Shown: positions 44,038-55,823 of the stretch, one piece after another
Numbering within the stretch: position 1 is the first letter of the stretch
How the letters are laid out: each line of letters starts with the position of its first letter
NCBI GenBank assembly: GCA_963969345.1
Contig: OZ017767.1
Location: forward strand, 6,910,739 to 6,974,738
Length of the DNA: 64,000 nucleotides
Origin: Turbatrix aceti
Taxonomy: Eukaryota; Nematoda; Chromadorea; Rhabditida; Panagrolaimidae
Direction: 5' to 3'
Notes under the pieces: model-generated
Database searches by the model: none
The model's input: only the letters and a program-made list of their open reading frames with translations
Told to the model about the DNA's origin: nothing
Made by a program: the position numbers and the translations under genes

Positions 44038-45788
44038 TCAAAGTCCCCGGTCAGAACGAAAAACAACGAAATGGTCCTCCGAAAATTTCCCGGCTGCTTC
44101 AATGGCGAGTTCCGTATCGTGAAGTTTCTTAAAAGCGCGTCCATGAATGGGAAGTCGAAAAAGTCGACCCCAAATGATGTCAAAATCCGTATCCACGAGC
44201 ATGGGAGTGTGATTTGCGGACGTGGCGACTTCAAAAGAAGCCTTCACCTTTCCCCAGTAATCAGAAAGCCGCTTTGCCTTGTCGAGCTCCGCAGCGGAGG
44301 ATCCGGTGGCTTCGAGCGAGCGAAGGTCGTAGGTGAGGCGGGGCACGACGTACTGGTTGTACTCCCAGACAGCGTAGACCTTCAAAAACCGGATAAATCC
44401 CATCAGACAGTCCAGGACGACGTTTCGCTCGGTTTGAAGTCGGGATACGGCATCTGGCATGCCGGCGATTAAACGCAAATCAACGAAAGCGGGATTTCGC
44501 AGTCGGGGTGGTGGGTGGGGCCATGAACGGTGCTGCGCGCATTCCGCGAGTTCGGCGAGAGGCTTCGCGAGCAGGATGAAGCTTGTACGGGCTCGAACGA
44601 CGGCCAGGGTCTTTGAGACGGGGTGCGGAGGCTTCCGACGCACTTCCGCGAGGAGGTTGGTGACCACGCGTCGACTGGTTTCCCAGCTCTCGCGAGGACC
44701 GTTCTGGGATTCTGAGAGAGTCTGTGGATGACAGTAGCACGCGCATTGGAAGAGAAATCCGTCGTTGTCCATGCAGTAAACGGTCTGAAAACAACGGTAA
44801 CGATAATTTTTGTCTTATAACGAAATTTCAACATCGGTAAAGATAACTTTTGTCCTGCAACGAAAGTTCAATATCGTCCTTGTCTTACAACGAAAGTACC
44901 AAAAAAGTTTGATTTCACAAAGAAATTTTTACAATTCGTGATAAGACCATAAAACCACACATTTTTACTGTAGTTACGTCAGCCTTTTGTTCCCAAAGTA
45001 GCCTACATTGGTCTTGCAACGAAAGTTAAAAACCAGTTACTATAACTTTTTTTCTATAACGAAAGTTTGTTCTCGTAAAGAAATTTTTACAATTCGTGGT
45101 AAGACCATAAAACCCACCCCGTTTACAATAATTACGTCAATTTTTTGTTCCAAATTAGCTAAAAACTCACATTTTTCTCAATCGAAAGTTCAATTCCGGT
45201 GCGCTGCTTCATATCTCTCAAGTACATGTTGAGGGGCTCTCTGGAGTGCCCCATTGAGTAGTTGGAGCCTCGGGTGGAGGTGACGATGAAGCAGACGTTG
45301 GCAATAGCGTCTCGGTGCAGATGGAGCAAAATTTCGGTCAGGCAATACATATACTCGGTGGTAGCCTTGCCAGAATCAGACCTCAGCACCACAAAAACGG
45401 CATGAAGAACATCAAAATGCGCGATGGCATCGTGGATCTTTCGAACATTTTCCTGATCACGCTCGACGCCATCTGTGTCGCCGATGCCAGGGACGTCGAT
45501 GAAGTTGAGTGTCTCGCTCGGCGTCCGGAGGCTGTAGACCCGGGGTTCCTGCGTGCACGATGCACCTGCCTGGGTCCGCTCATTCGTATCCGAGCCGCCA
45601 AGAGCCACGATGACCTCGTTGAAGTCATCATCCATACGAGAAAATCGAGTCGGCAGGAGACAAACTGGATCATTGGCGGCCAGAGCAGCGTCGAACGAAG
45701 GATAGCGGGCGTAGTTGGCAATCGAGTTGATCAGCGTCGATTTTCCGGTGCCCGTCTGGCCGAGGATCAGTATGTTTTTCGTCGCCAT
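44038..45788 (-). CDS. P-loop GTPase-like protein
   Basis: 454 residues from exons 45788-45171 and 44784-44038. A Walker A/G1 motif opens the protein (ILILGQTGTGKSTLIN). A conserved Ser-rich region with TQEPRVYS follows, then a G3 motif (FIDVPGIGDTDG) and a beta strand with VCFIVTSTRGSN where G4 would be; the usual N/TKxD is not visible. This is the layout of the AIG1/septin-like GTPases annotated widely in invertebrates as G-domain proteins. The second exon encodes about 250 helical residues with several cysteines near its start (MDNDGFLFQCACYCHPQ). It probably hydrolyses or at least binds GTP; the role is unknown. The start ATG follows a CTGTCAG acceptor-like site, so a leader exon may exist. 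Confidence 0.7.
44885..45160. repeat. ~160-bp tandem duplication inside intron
   Basis: The sequence AAAGAAATTTTTACAATTCG, followed by TGnTAAGACCATAAAACC and TTACGTCA, occurs at about 44918 and again at about 45077. Further CAACGAAAGTT phrases recur throughout the intron of the GTPase-like gene. Confidence 0.8.
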
Positions 45789-46803
45789 CACCTGACAGTC
45801 GCCTGGCTAAAAAGAGCAAGAAAGCAAATAAAGATCAATGAAAGCAAGCGTACAAAGGCGTTCAAAGTGCGCGCGTTGCTACGCCAGCAGCGAAAAAAAT
45901 CGTTGATTGTGCTGCACAAAAGAACCAGCATCGCAAAATATCGCCGATAATGGGTGCAGCATCGAACTGGCGTGAACAAAGCGCTTTATTTCAACAATCA
46001 AAAAAATATGCTTTTACGACAACAAAATAAAAATTTATCATTTCCTTTGTCACAAAAAAAGAAACCTAAAAATAAATTTTACAATCACTCAATCTTGCAA
46101 TCTGAAAATAAATTCCACACAGGATGCGTTATTTTCGTTTCAGGAAACACAAAACGATCAATCTTCCAAAATTCAAAAATCAGTTCCGTCAGGCATACTT
46201 TGCTTCATTGGTTGTTTTTTTGTGTTTTGCGACTTTTAAAACAAACGCATTACTTAGTTAATCATTGTGACAGGTACCTGAGCGAGGAGAGCTTTTTTTC
46301 CCAGCTATCATCGACGATGGCGGTCGCAGGCCGCCCGCGTGCATAATCATGGGCGGCTGCAGCCGAGATAAGACAGCGGCTGCGACTCGTCTCATCATCG
46401 ATGTAGGTGAACCATAGACATTGATCGGCGAGGCGACGGATACGAGGTCAACGCAGCCATCATCGTCGCCGGTCCATGCCGCCACCACCAGCTACTGATA
46501 GCAACCAGCGAGCAAAGAAAGAGCGGGACGACAACACAGCCGTCATCTTCAGTCATCGTCGTTGTGGCCAGTTTTATCGCGTTTCTTCCTCCTCTATCTT
46601 TGCTTGGCTGTGGATGACGCAAGGATAGTGTGCAGACAGTTTAGACCTCATCGTTGTGCTTTCATATATTTTTTTTTACGGACGACACACCTGCCTGCAC
46701 CTGTATCGGCCTTTCATCTGTGATTCTGCGCATGCCCCGACGAACGACGAACGACAAACGACTGACTGATTGATCTCCGAACAAAAAAAAACACACGTGT
46801 GCC
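45789..46803. other. intergenic between divergent genes
   Basis: Shared upstream region of the GTPase-like (-) and mitochondrial carrier (+) genes. The part at 46260-46560 is GC-richer with CGGCGG/ATCATCG phrases; no exon recognised. Confidence 0.5.
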
Positions 46804-48452
46804 ATGTACCAAGACTTTGTCTCGGGATGGATCGCCGGTGGCACCGGTCTCCTGCTCGGTCATCCGCTGGACACCGTCAAGGTGCGCCTCCAGACGATGA
46901 GAGGCAAGTACTCGGGGCTCGTGGACTGCGTCGTGAGGACCATCAGGAACGAATCTGTGGGTTTTTGGATTTGAAAACTGTTTGGTGACACTTTGGAAAT
47001 TCTTCATGAAATTTTGCCAAAAACAATTGCCAGAAATTGCGTGTTTGCCATTCTCGGCGATTTTTGGCATGTTGTAGCTAAAAAAACTGGCATTTTTACT
47101 AAAGTCAAGGTAAAACGGATCGACGTAATTTTTGATGGAAAATTTGAAAAAAAATACTGAGTTACCAGCTTAAAAAATGCCGAAAATGACTTTTTTTAAG
47201 TAACATTTTTTTCGGCATTTTTCAAGATAAAAACTCTATATTTATATTTTTTCGAATTTTCTATCCAAAATTGCGTCAAAAAATCGTCAAACAAGGGTGA
47301 AAACGCGATTTTTGGTGATCACTCTTCAAGGATGTGAATTTTACGAAAAAAATTCGTAGTGAAAACTACTTTTGCAAAATTTCATGAGTATCTTCCCAAT
47401 TGTCACCTGACAAATACATTCCATGTAAAGAGCTTTAATCAAAATAAAGATTTTCGTTCCTTCCAGCTGGTGGGCTTCTACAAAGGCATGCTGGCGCCAT
47501 TCATATCTGTAGGCATGCTCAACTCGTTGTTGTTCTCCGGCTACGGCCTCACCCTCAAATACCTCCACCCCAACGAACCGAATATCGAACACCGAAAGGG
47601 TCTCCCGATGACTGAGATCCTCGCAGCCTCGGTCGTGGGCAGCGCGTTTCAGATGCTGCCAGCCATTCCCGTCGAGCTTGTCAAGACGAAGCTGCAGGTC
47701 CAGCTCGAAGCGCACAAGTCCTCCGGCGGCAAAGCGGCCTACGAAGGGCCTTTTGACTGCGCAAAGCAGCTTTTTCGCAAAGGCGGGATTCGGGCACTCT
47801 ATCAGGTAATTTATATTTGTTTTGATTTTTTTGGGAATTTGAATTAGAATTTTGTTTGTAGGGAGGCTCGATCATGGCTTATCGCGACTTTATCGGTAAT
47901 CTATTCTACATTCCCGTCTACGAGTTGCTCTATCGCCAGTTTCACGGGCTCAAAATGAACGATTCGTTGTCACAGGTGAGTTGATGGTTGTCTGGGCCGA
48001 GGGAGGGGTCGGAGAGGTCAGCTGCCTGGCACGGCGGTCACCAGAACGCAGTCCGGTTGTGTGCTAACAACCCGCTTGCGCCGAGGCGGCCGTGATGGTG
48101 ATAAGGCTAAAGACTAACTTTTCTTATCAAAAACAAGCACGAAAACATCGAACAAAGGATGAAACAAGGAACGTTTTCGACTGATTCATGTTTTTTTCAG
48201 ATGATCGCGGGAGGGAGCGCGGGCAGCCTATCTTGGTTTTCCATCTGTCCTATCGAAGTTGTCAAAAATCGTATACAGACGGCCTCCCGGCCACCCGCTT
48301 CGGTGGTGGCAGTCATTAAGTCTATCTACGCCACAGAAGGCTTTAGGGCTTTCTACAACGGTGGACTCGTCCTCATCATACGCGGTTTTCCCGTCAACGC
48401 TGTCATCTTTCTCATGTATGCGAATGTCATGTCTGCACTCGAAAAATTATAA
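46804..48452 (+). CDS. SLC25-family mitochondrial carrier
   Basis: 285 residues from exons 46804-46956, 47467-47805, 47862-47975 and 48201-48452. It shows the three-fold carrier repeat with signatures at the end of each odd helix: GHPLDTVKVRLQTM, AIPVELVKTKLQVQL and CPIEVVKNRIQTAS. Matrix-side helices follow each, and length is standard. The arrangement YKGMLAPFISVGMLNSLLFS resembles the SLC25A45/47/48 and carnitine/basic amino-acid branch, but the substrate cannot be assigned from sequence. It acts in the inner mitochondrial membrane. Intron 1 contains a long-inverted-repeat element. The start ATG is the first in frame and lies directly before the first helix. Confidence 0.9.
46981..47410. 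mobile_element. long-inverted-repeat element, intronic copy 3
   Basis: In intron 1 of the carrier gene. Outer ends pair as GGTGACAC (about 46983) and GTGTCACC-like sequence (about 47400), with TCATGAAATTTTGC repeated in inverted orientation. Inner arms hold GTTGTAGCTAAAAAAACT and GATCGACGTAATTTTTGATGG. Homologous to copies at 36.5 and 41.5 kb. Confidence 0.75.
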
Positions 48453-49369
48453 ATGGCTTCTGCCCGAGTTTTGTCATGCGTGCTTGAACGAACGAACGCT
48501 GCTAGCGAACCTGCACAGATTTAAAACCCTCCAAACTTTTTTTTACGTCACGTAGAGAGTCAGTTTTTTATCCCCTCCCCGCTACATTAGAAGAGCACAG
48601 CTCTGTCATATAAATGCTAGCCCAGCGAAATGTCTACCAGAACCTGGAGAATCAATTTATACCCTTCCGCTTAAGCACACATGTTAAGTGGTCTAAACAA
48701 CGGATTTTTTGTCACGTCAGATACGAAATTAACTCCTTGCGCAGTCTAGTTTTTTCCCGAAGATCACTGAACAAGAAACACGGGAACCCTCCTGCGAACA
48801 AAACATAGTGTTTGACTAGCTTAAGGTGAGCTATTCCCCTCTTCTTTTACGTGTATCTTCTGGGTCGCGTGCGGACCGGAGAACGTTACACAGTGTTTGA
48901 TAAGTGCGTATAATTCTTTGTTTTTTGTTTTAGTTAAACAATCAAATTTTTTTTTAGTTTTTCATTGTAGTTTTCCGTTGCAATAGAAACAGGGAAAAAG
49001 TTTGCTCTGCTAACTTGGGCCATAACCGAATAAAAAATGCCAGTAACGACGGCGTTTTTTAAAATCGCATAGTGACCGTAAACGCAAGACCCGCCCCCTT
49101 TGCACATGATAAAATATCAAGACCCGGCATCGTGACATTAAAAAAGGTCAAAAGTTATTTTACGACTGTCTGATGATTATTTGTTTGTCAAAGCATCTTC
49201 GAGGTGTTACATACTCGTCAAAAAGTCAAGCACTAAATTATTTGTTGATTCGTGTTGTTTACTGTCGACAACCAAAATCCAGTTTACGTTGATCATCATG
49301 ACCTCTTAATCCACCTCCTGTCTTCTCAGACTGACGGTTAAGTATAGTTTGGTTGTAGTTGCTTTATCC
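48453..49369. other. intergenic, no gene recognised
   Basis: Between the carrier and first alpha-galactosidase gene; no exon or repeat stands out. Confidence 0.5.
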
Positions 49370-50807
49370 ATGGTCCGTCATCACCTTGTCGTCCTATTCT
49401 TATGCCTCCATCAACTTCCAACGGCATTCTCGCTGGACAATGGCGTCGCACTGACGCCTCCTATGGGTTGGATGTCGTGGACAAGGTATTACTGTGAAGT
49501 TGACTGCGTGAAACATCCCAACGCGTGCATCAACGAGGACCTCTACCTACGACAGGGCCGTGCACTTGTCCAACAAGGCTACGCTGCTGTTGGGTATAAT
49601 CGAATCCACATTGACGACTGTTGGATGTCGGACCAGAGAACCCCAGATGGCAGACTCACGGCTAATGCTACTCGCTTTCCACATGGTATTCCTTGGTTGG
49701 TGCAACAGTTGGCGGACATTGGCATCAATCTCGCTATCTATGAAGATTACGGTACCAAAACATGCGGGGGCTACCCCGGCAGTCTTGGTTATCTCCAACA
49801 AGATGCCAACACATTTGCTCAATGGGGCGTGGATTACCTAAAACTAGACGGATGCTACGCGGACGAAACGACTTACGAAAGGGGTTATGAAGAAATGACA
49901 CATGCGCTCAACGCTACAGGAGTAAGGACTAGAAACCAAAAAACCATGACTTCAACAAACAAAAAAATTATTTCAGAAAGCCATTATCTATTCTTGTTCG
50001 TACCCTGCTTACCTGAGTAAACAAGTTCAGACGCTAAACTACCAGCAACTTATTAAAGCGTGCAATCTTTGGCGAAACTACAACGACATTAGCTTGCATT
50101 GGGAGTCCCTGGCTGATATCATCGATTGGTTTACCAAAAACCAAAATGTGCTGATTCCTGCCAATGGCCCGGGACACTGGAATGATCCTGATATGGTAAG
50201 CCTGTCGCCTCCGATCTAACTAAATGATATTTATCGTATTTTTCAGATCATCGGTGGAAATCCTGAAATTTCTGACGACGCATCACGGGCTCAAATGACA
50301 ATTTGGGCTATTTGGTCGGCTCCCCTGATAATGTCTAACAACCTAGACAACGTCACACCGAGCCAAAAAGCCATCCTTCAAAACAGGGCCGTTATCGAGA
50401 TCGACCAGGACCCCCTAGGAATCATGGGCACCATGGTCAAGGAATCCCAGAGTGTTCGCGTGTACTCCAAGCTCCTCAGCAGAACCAGTATCATTCCCGG
50501 AAATGGCAGCATTCATTGGTCAGCAATCGGAGTACTCAATACCGCAGACTTCCCCATCACCGCTCAAATAAAGTTCGGACCGTATCTACCAACAAGGTGG
50601 AGCTTCTACGACATCTACGACGCTTGGAACGACAATTGGGCTAGGGGAGTTGACGCGAATCAGTTCTTCACTGTTCAGGTACCAGCCAGGGGTGCAGCAC
50701 TGGTTCGCCTCACACCTGTCAGCCGCTCCAGTCAGTTCACGGGTAAAAGAAGCGTCCGAAGTTTCAAAAATGTAGAATCATCGGCATCCTATGTTTATAT
50801 CTCGTAG
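49370..50807 (+). CDS. GH27 alpha-galactosidase/N-acetylgalactosaminidase, copy 1
   Basis: 443 residues from exons 49370-49921, 49977-50195 and 50247-50807. A signal peptide (HHLVVLFLCLHQLPTAFS) precedes the GH27 start LDNGVALTPPMGWMSWTRY. Key features are IHIDDCW, the nucleophile aspartate in VDYLKLDGCY, and the acid/base aspartate in GHWNDPDM, followed by WSAPLIMSN and IDQDPLG. The C-terminal beta domain is complete. The enzyme removes terminal alpha-galactose or GalNAc from glycoconjugates, in lysosomes or secretions. An AATAAA signal lies at 50860. The tandem paralogue begins 342 bases downstream. Confidence 0.95.
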
Positions 50808-50859
50808 ATTGTCTACCTAATATTGTTTGGTGTTTTTAAACTCAGAAAAAGGGCATCGT

Positions 50860-50865
50860 AATAAA
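50860..50865 (+). terminator. polyadenylation signal AATAAA
   Basis: Hexamer 53 bases after the stop codon of alpha-galactosidase copy 1, before the next gene begins. Confidence 0.6.
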
Positions 50866-51149
50866 TAAAAAAGTTTGAAATGTGATAAAATTTAATTTCT
50901 GGCGCTGTGAATTGTAGAAATGGAAATCGTAATAAATGCATTCTATTTTTTTGGTACGATGAATACAAAGACACATGAACAATTAAAACAAAAGATATGG
51001 CTTCCGTTATAATTCAAAAACTCCCAGCACACTGCAGCATTGTCTTCAATCTTTGTTTTGTACAATTACTTACTTAAAGACATTCAATCCACCAGTCCGA
51101 CATTCATCAAGCTTATCATTCGACTTTCGCAACTCAACGTAGTGCATAC

Positions 51150-52571
51150 ATGCTTCGCAAACATTTTACCGCACTACTCATATGCCTTTTCCAATTTCCA
51201 ACGGCATTCTCGCTGGATAATGGCGTCGCACTGACGCCTCCTATGGGCTGGATGTCGTGGACAAGGTATTACTGTGAAGTTGACTGCGTGAAACATCCCA
51301 ACGCGTGTATCAACGAGGACCTCTACCTACGACAGGGCCGCGCACTTGTCCAACAAGGCTACGCTGCTGTTGGGTATAACAGAATTCACATTGACGATTG
51401 TTGGATGTCGGACCACAGAACCCCAAATGGCAGACTCACGGCTAATGCTACTCGCTTTCCACATGGTATTCCTTGGTTGGTGCAACAGTTGGCGGACATT
51501 GGCATCAATCTCGCTATCTATGAAGATTACGGTACCAAAACATGCGGTGGCTACCCCGGCAGTCTTGGTTATCTCCAACAAGATGCCAACACATTTGCAG
51601 ACTGGGGAGTAGATTACCTCAAGCTAGACGGATGTTACGCGGATACTAATACTTACTATTCGGGCTACACAAAAATGGAAAAAAATCTCAACTCCACTGG
51701 TGTAAGTTTTAGTGTTACGAAAATAAATAAAAACAAAAACAGTATAAAAAAAAGTAAATGAAATGTCAAATACGTAAGCATTTCAGAAAGCTATCATCTA
51801 TTCTTGCTCCTACCCTGCTTACATGTCCGCTTCAGTTCAGACACTAAATTACAAAAAAATTATTGAAACCTGTAACCTTTGGCGAAATTATCGCGATATT
51901 TACCTAAGCTGGGCCAGCATCACTGACATCATCGATTGGTTCACCAAAAATCAAAATGTACTTATTCCAGCCAGTGGCCCAGGTCACTGGAATGATCCCG
52001 ATATGGTAAGCAACCATTTATAAATGAATAAATTCTAAAAAAAATTATAAATGAAAAAAAAGCTTTTTTTCAGATAATAGGAGGAAATCCTGAAATCTCG
52101 GATAATGAAGCCCGTGTTCAAATGACAATTTGGGCAATTTGGTCGGCTCCGCTGATAATGTCAAACGACCTTGACAAAGTCACGCCAAGCCAAAAAGCCA
52201 TACTCCAGAACAAGGCCGTTATCGAGATTGACCAGGATCCTCTAGGAATCATGGGCAAGATGGTCAAAAAAGTTCAAGGCGTCCGTGTGTACTCAAAGCT
52301 GCTCAACAAAACCAGTCAGATTCCCGGAAAGGGCAACATTCACTGGTCGGCAATCGCGATCCTTAACACCGCGGACAAGGCAAAAACAGTCAGTCTCAAG
52401 TTCAAGTCGTATCTATCCACAAGATGGAGCTTCTACGACGTCTACGACGCGTGGAACGACAGTTGGACAAAGTCCGTCGACGTCGGGAAATCGTTCACCG
52501 TTCATATACCGAAAAGAGATGCCGCATTGCTCCGTTTTACCCCTGTCAGCAAATCCAGTAGGTACACGTGA
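51150..52571 (+). CDS. GH27 alpha-galactosidase/N-acetylgalactosaminidase, copy 2
   Basis: 422 residues from exons 51150-51701, 51787-52005 and 52074-52571, with exon 1 and 2 lengths (552 and 219 bp) identical to copy 1. All catalytic motifs are intact (VDYLKLDGCY, GHWNDPDM). The protein ends shortly after the common PVSKSS segment, without the 21-residue tail of copy 1. The first two thirds of exon 1 is nearly identical to copy 1 at DNA level, while later parts differ at many positions. It is presumably a functional duplicate with similar substrate. Confidence 0.95.
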
Positions 52572-52710
52572 TTTAAAACAGCATCAAATGCAACTACGAC
52601 AATGTTAATTCTACGTTGATAGCTTATGATGCACCACTAGATTGACCCCTCTGTGTAACTCCCGTGGAAAATATTATATAAAAAAGCGAGATAATTATCA
52701 ACCGATTTTG

Positions 52711-55102
52711 TCAGTGCATCACGGACTTCATGACGCTCCCGTTGGCTTGTGCGGGCTTGATCGGCGGCGTAGATTTCAAAAAATTGAAGTTGTTGACGTC
52801 TGTCGAAATCGGCAATTCAACAGAAGAATCTGCGATCTTGATTCCATTATTGGTTCCGCCTTTTGGTGGTACGTAGGATTTAGCGTTCTTATCCCTGTAG
52901 ACGCCTTTGGGTGTATTTTGGGAATTATTCATCTTAGTTATTTGTTCTTCGCAGAGGTCTGCAAGATCACCGCCCATCTTCGGATTGTCTTCATCTTTTC
53001 GTTTTGTCATAAGAGCTCGCTTCACTTGCTTCATGGTAAAAGGCGTTTTGGAACGCTCGACCAGCATTTTGACCTGAAGGATACTGTTATTGATTTGAAT
53101 CTTCACACACTATCAACATACGTATTTCTTCTTGGCGCATGCAGCACTCAGGATGTCCTGGGTAGCTTGGAGGCCGCAGACAACTTCTTCGTCGATAGCG
53201 AGAATTGCATCGCCAACCAACAAACTCTTCCGTGCAATGCACGACGGTCCGTTTTCGATCGAAGAAACAAAAATCTTGCCATTGAATGACTTGATGTTCA
53301 TGCCAATGTTGCACTTCGGGACGAATACAACGTAGGAATACAGGTAGTCGTATCCCTTGCGCACAACGTTAAACCCTACAGGAACGACGCGATCCACCAT
53401 GTTGTCAGGTACTCGTCGTATCGTTATGGTGCGGTAAAACGTGTATCGGACAGTATATGGTGCTTCTTGATTAATTACCTCGGAAATTAGCTTGACGTAA
53501 TCATCACGATTAGTAAAGGAGTGGTTGTTGAAGCCGCAAAGAACGTCACCGACGTCGATTAAGTCACGCAGCTCCACGGGCACCTAACAAGATTCTTTCT
53601 TTGTTTTTAGTTAGAGCAGGGTCCCTTACCTGATAGACAATCATTGACCTGTAGACTTTCGGAATTGGCACCTTGCATTCTGGTTGCACGGTATATTCTA
53701 CCGTTTTGGAAGCTTCCAGCATCCAGTTGGGAAAATCAGCTCCATAGCCGAATACATCGGTGCAGATAGCTGGCTGCTTTTGCACCGCTTTTTTGGCTTC
53801 TTCGGTGAGATCCACAGGGTAGACAGGAATTGACAAACGCTTGTTTTTGTCATTCTCAGCCTGCCGACCTGACTCTTCGTTCTTCTTGTTCAAACAGGGG
53901 ACCTTTTCGTTGCTGCCTATGTTACGCGGATTGTTATCTTTGACGACATCAGTCTGCCGACCTAGAAGTTTTTTCGAAAAACCAACAGCGCCTTTGAATG
54001 CACTAAACATCACATTCTCCTTGTTTTTTATCTTTCGGTTCGACGTAGGCGCAGGCATGTAAGCTGACTTCTCTCCGTCGGCCATTTTGCGCTTACCCGA
54101 TTTCTTGTGCCTAGTTGGCGAAGGTGCGGCAACGTCCTCCGCTGGGGGCTTCTTATCCTTTTCTCCTGTTTTCTTTTCTCTCGGTTCGACAACCTTCTTT
54201 TTTGCTCTTTTAGAAGGAGCTTCCTTCTCCACTGACTTTTTCTTGATCTTTCGCATTACAGAGGCTTGGTCGTCACCGTATACGGACTTTTCTCTTGTTT
54301 GTCTCTTTTTAGCACCAATGTCATCGGGAGATTTTTTTTGGGGTTTCGCCTTTTTGGTCGGAGGAGTCACATTTTTTGCCTGCTTTTCTGACTTTTTCGC
54401 TTCTTCTTCTTTGGTTTGAGGAGAATTCTGACCGTAGCGCTAAAAAGTTTGAACTTTTTGGCGTACGTGTGCACACGCGTGTGTAAATATGGTTTTGTAC
54501 GGAAAATACTTGGGTCCATTGCATTGAGCTTGAAACATATACATACAAACTAAAAAAAACTTACACTTATTGGAATTGCTGTAGGTTCGTCAACCGTCTT
54601 GGGCATCTCATCTTCTTTCTGTAGGCTCAAAATCGGATTCGACAAAATGTCAGCAAGTGCCGGGGGAAGGTCTTCTGTGTCGTCGTTCTGAAAAAAAACA
54701 CACAATAGACCGGTAATTTTATGAAAACCCCTACCCCATACTGAGTCACATCGTCATCGTCGGATTCCGCTTTGTGTTCGGCAGGAAATTCATCGACGTT
54801 GGGGAACTCTGATGGAGACGCTGCATTCCCCTTTGAAGAAGGGGAATCTTTTTTTGGGGATGAAGAAGTACCTGGCGAACGTTCTTTGTTAGATTCGGGA
54901 GCGGGTGCATCGAAGGATGCAAACTGGTTTTCACGCTCGGATTCATGTACGTTGTCATTTTTCTTCTTGGTTGGCGAGTCTGAGGATTCTTTTCCGTCCT
55001 AAAAAACGTGATAACATGGGCTCGAGTTATCCATTATCCCCTACCATTTCGTCAGGATTCACAGACAGCCGATCAGAAGTCGCGTAAGATGGCTGATGCA
55101 AA
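52711..55102 (-). CDS. PDZ-domain protein with charged N-terminal region (5' end incomplete)
   Basis: Seven exons recognised: 55102-55045, 54998-54735, 54687-54565, 54439-53630, 53583-53122, 53073-52711, in phase (the first is the incomplete one; six listed here carry the coding sequence). The first needs an upstream exon because it lacks an in-frame ATG and begins mid-codon. The first 350 or so residues are acidic then Lys-rich and disordered (KKSPDDIGAKKRQTREKSV). A first PDZ-like half shows VYRSMIVYQVPVELRDLIDV and GDVLCGFNNHSF. A second shows KCNIGMNIKSFNGKIFVSSI, GPSCIARKSLLVGDAILAID and ends VKMLVERSKT. The tail is Asn/Lys-rich. Tandem divergent PDZ folds like this occur in nematode-expanded families. 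Its partners are unknown. Confidence 0.65.
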
Positions 55103-55446
55103 CTGAATCAAAATGTCGTTGTGCCGTACTAGCCGACGCTTTGTGTGTCGTAGACGAACATGCTAATTATTATGCACCAAAATTATTATGTCAGACAAAA
55201 CATGATAAAAAAAACAAACGAAGCATCAAACATCACTGGCGGAATGAATATCCATCCGCTGCAGCATTATTATGGCCGCTGTCTGAATCAAAATAAAAAA
55301 TAAGGAAGGTCACAACAAATGAAGCTAGGTCCGCACAGTCAAGTGCATCCTGTCGCAGCTGCAGTGAATCATCGCAGCATAAATGCACTGCGAATTCTTA
55401 CATCAGTCATCAGTTCATGTCCAATTTACACTTTATTAGCGGTTTA

Positions 55447-55785
55447 ACGCGTAAATTGGACAAAATACGGCAGAATGATTGGAACTCGTCGTGAACTTAT
55501 ATTTTTGTGGTGTGTTATCGCCAATTGGCAAAAAGTAAAGTAATTCATATTTAGTCTCGGCGCGAATTTTGAACTCCCAGTTTTCACAAGATTTGATAAA
55601 ACACAAATTTTGGACACATTCAGCCAAAAATCTGTACAAAATTTGTGTTTTTACGCGTAAATTGGACAAAATATTGCAGAATGATTGGGATTCGTCGTAA
55701 ACTTTTACTTGAGTGGTTTTTTCCCGCCAATTGGGAAAACGCACTGTAATCGACGGTCTTGGCGCGAATTTTGAATTTGAAGAGA
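55447..55785. repeat. ~130-bp direct repeat with internal hairpin
   Basis: Two copies, about 55447-55580 and 55653-55785, share ACGCGTAAATTGGACAAAAT, CAGAATGATTGG, ACTCGTCGT-like and GGCGCGAATTTTGAA phrases at a 206-bp period. Between them a perfect 15-bp inverted repeat (AAAACACAAATTTTG at 55598 and its complement at 55637-55651) can form a hairpin. Confidence 0.8.
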
Positions 55786-55823
55786 TTTCAGCTCAAAAAC
55801 TGTCCAATCTGCCATATTCATCC

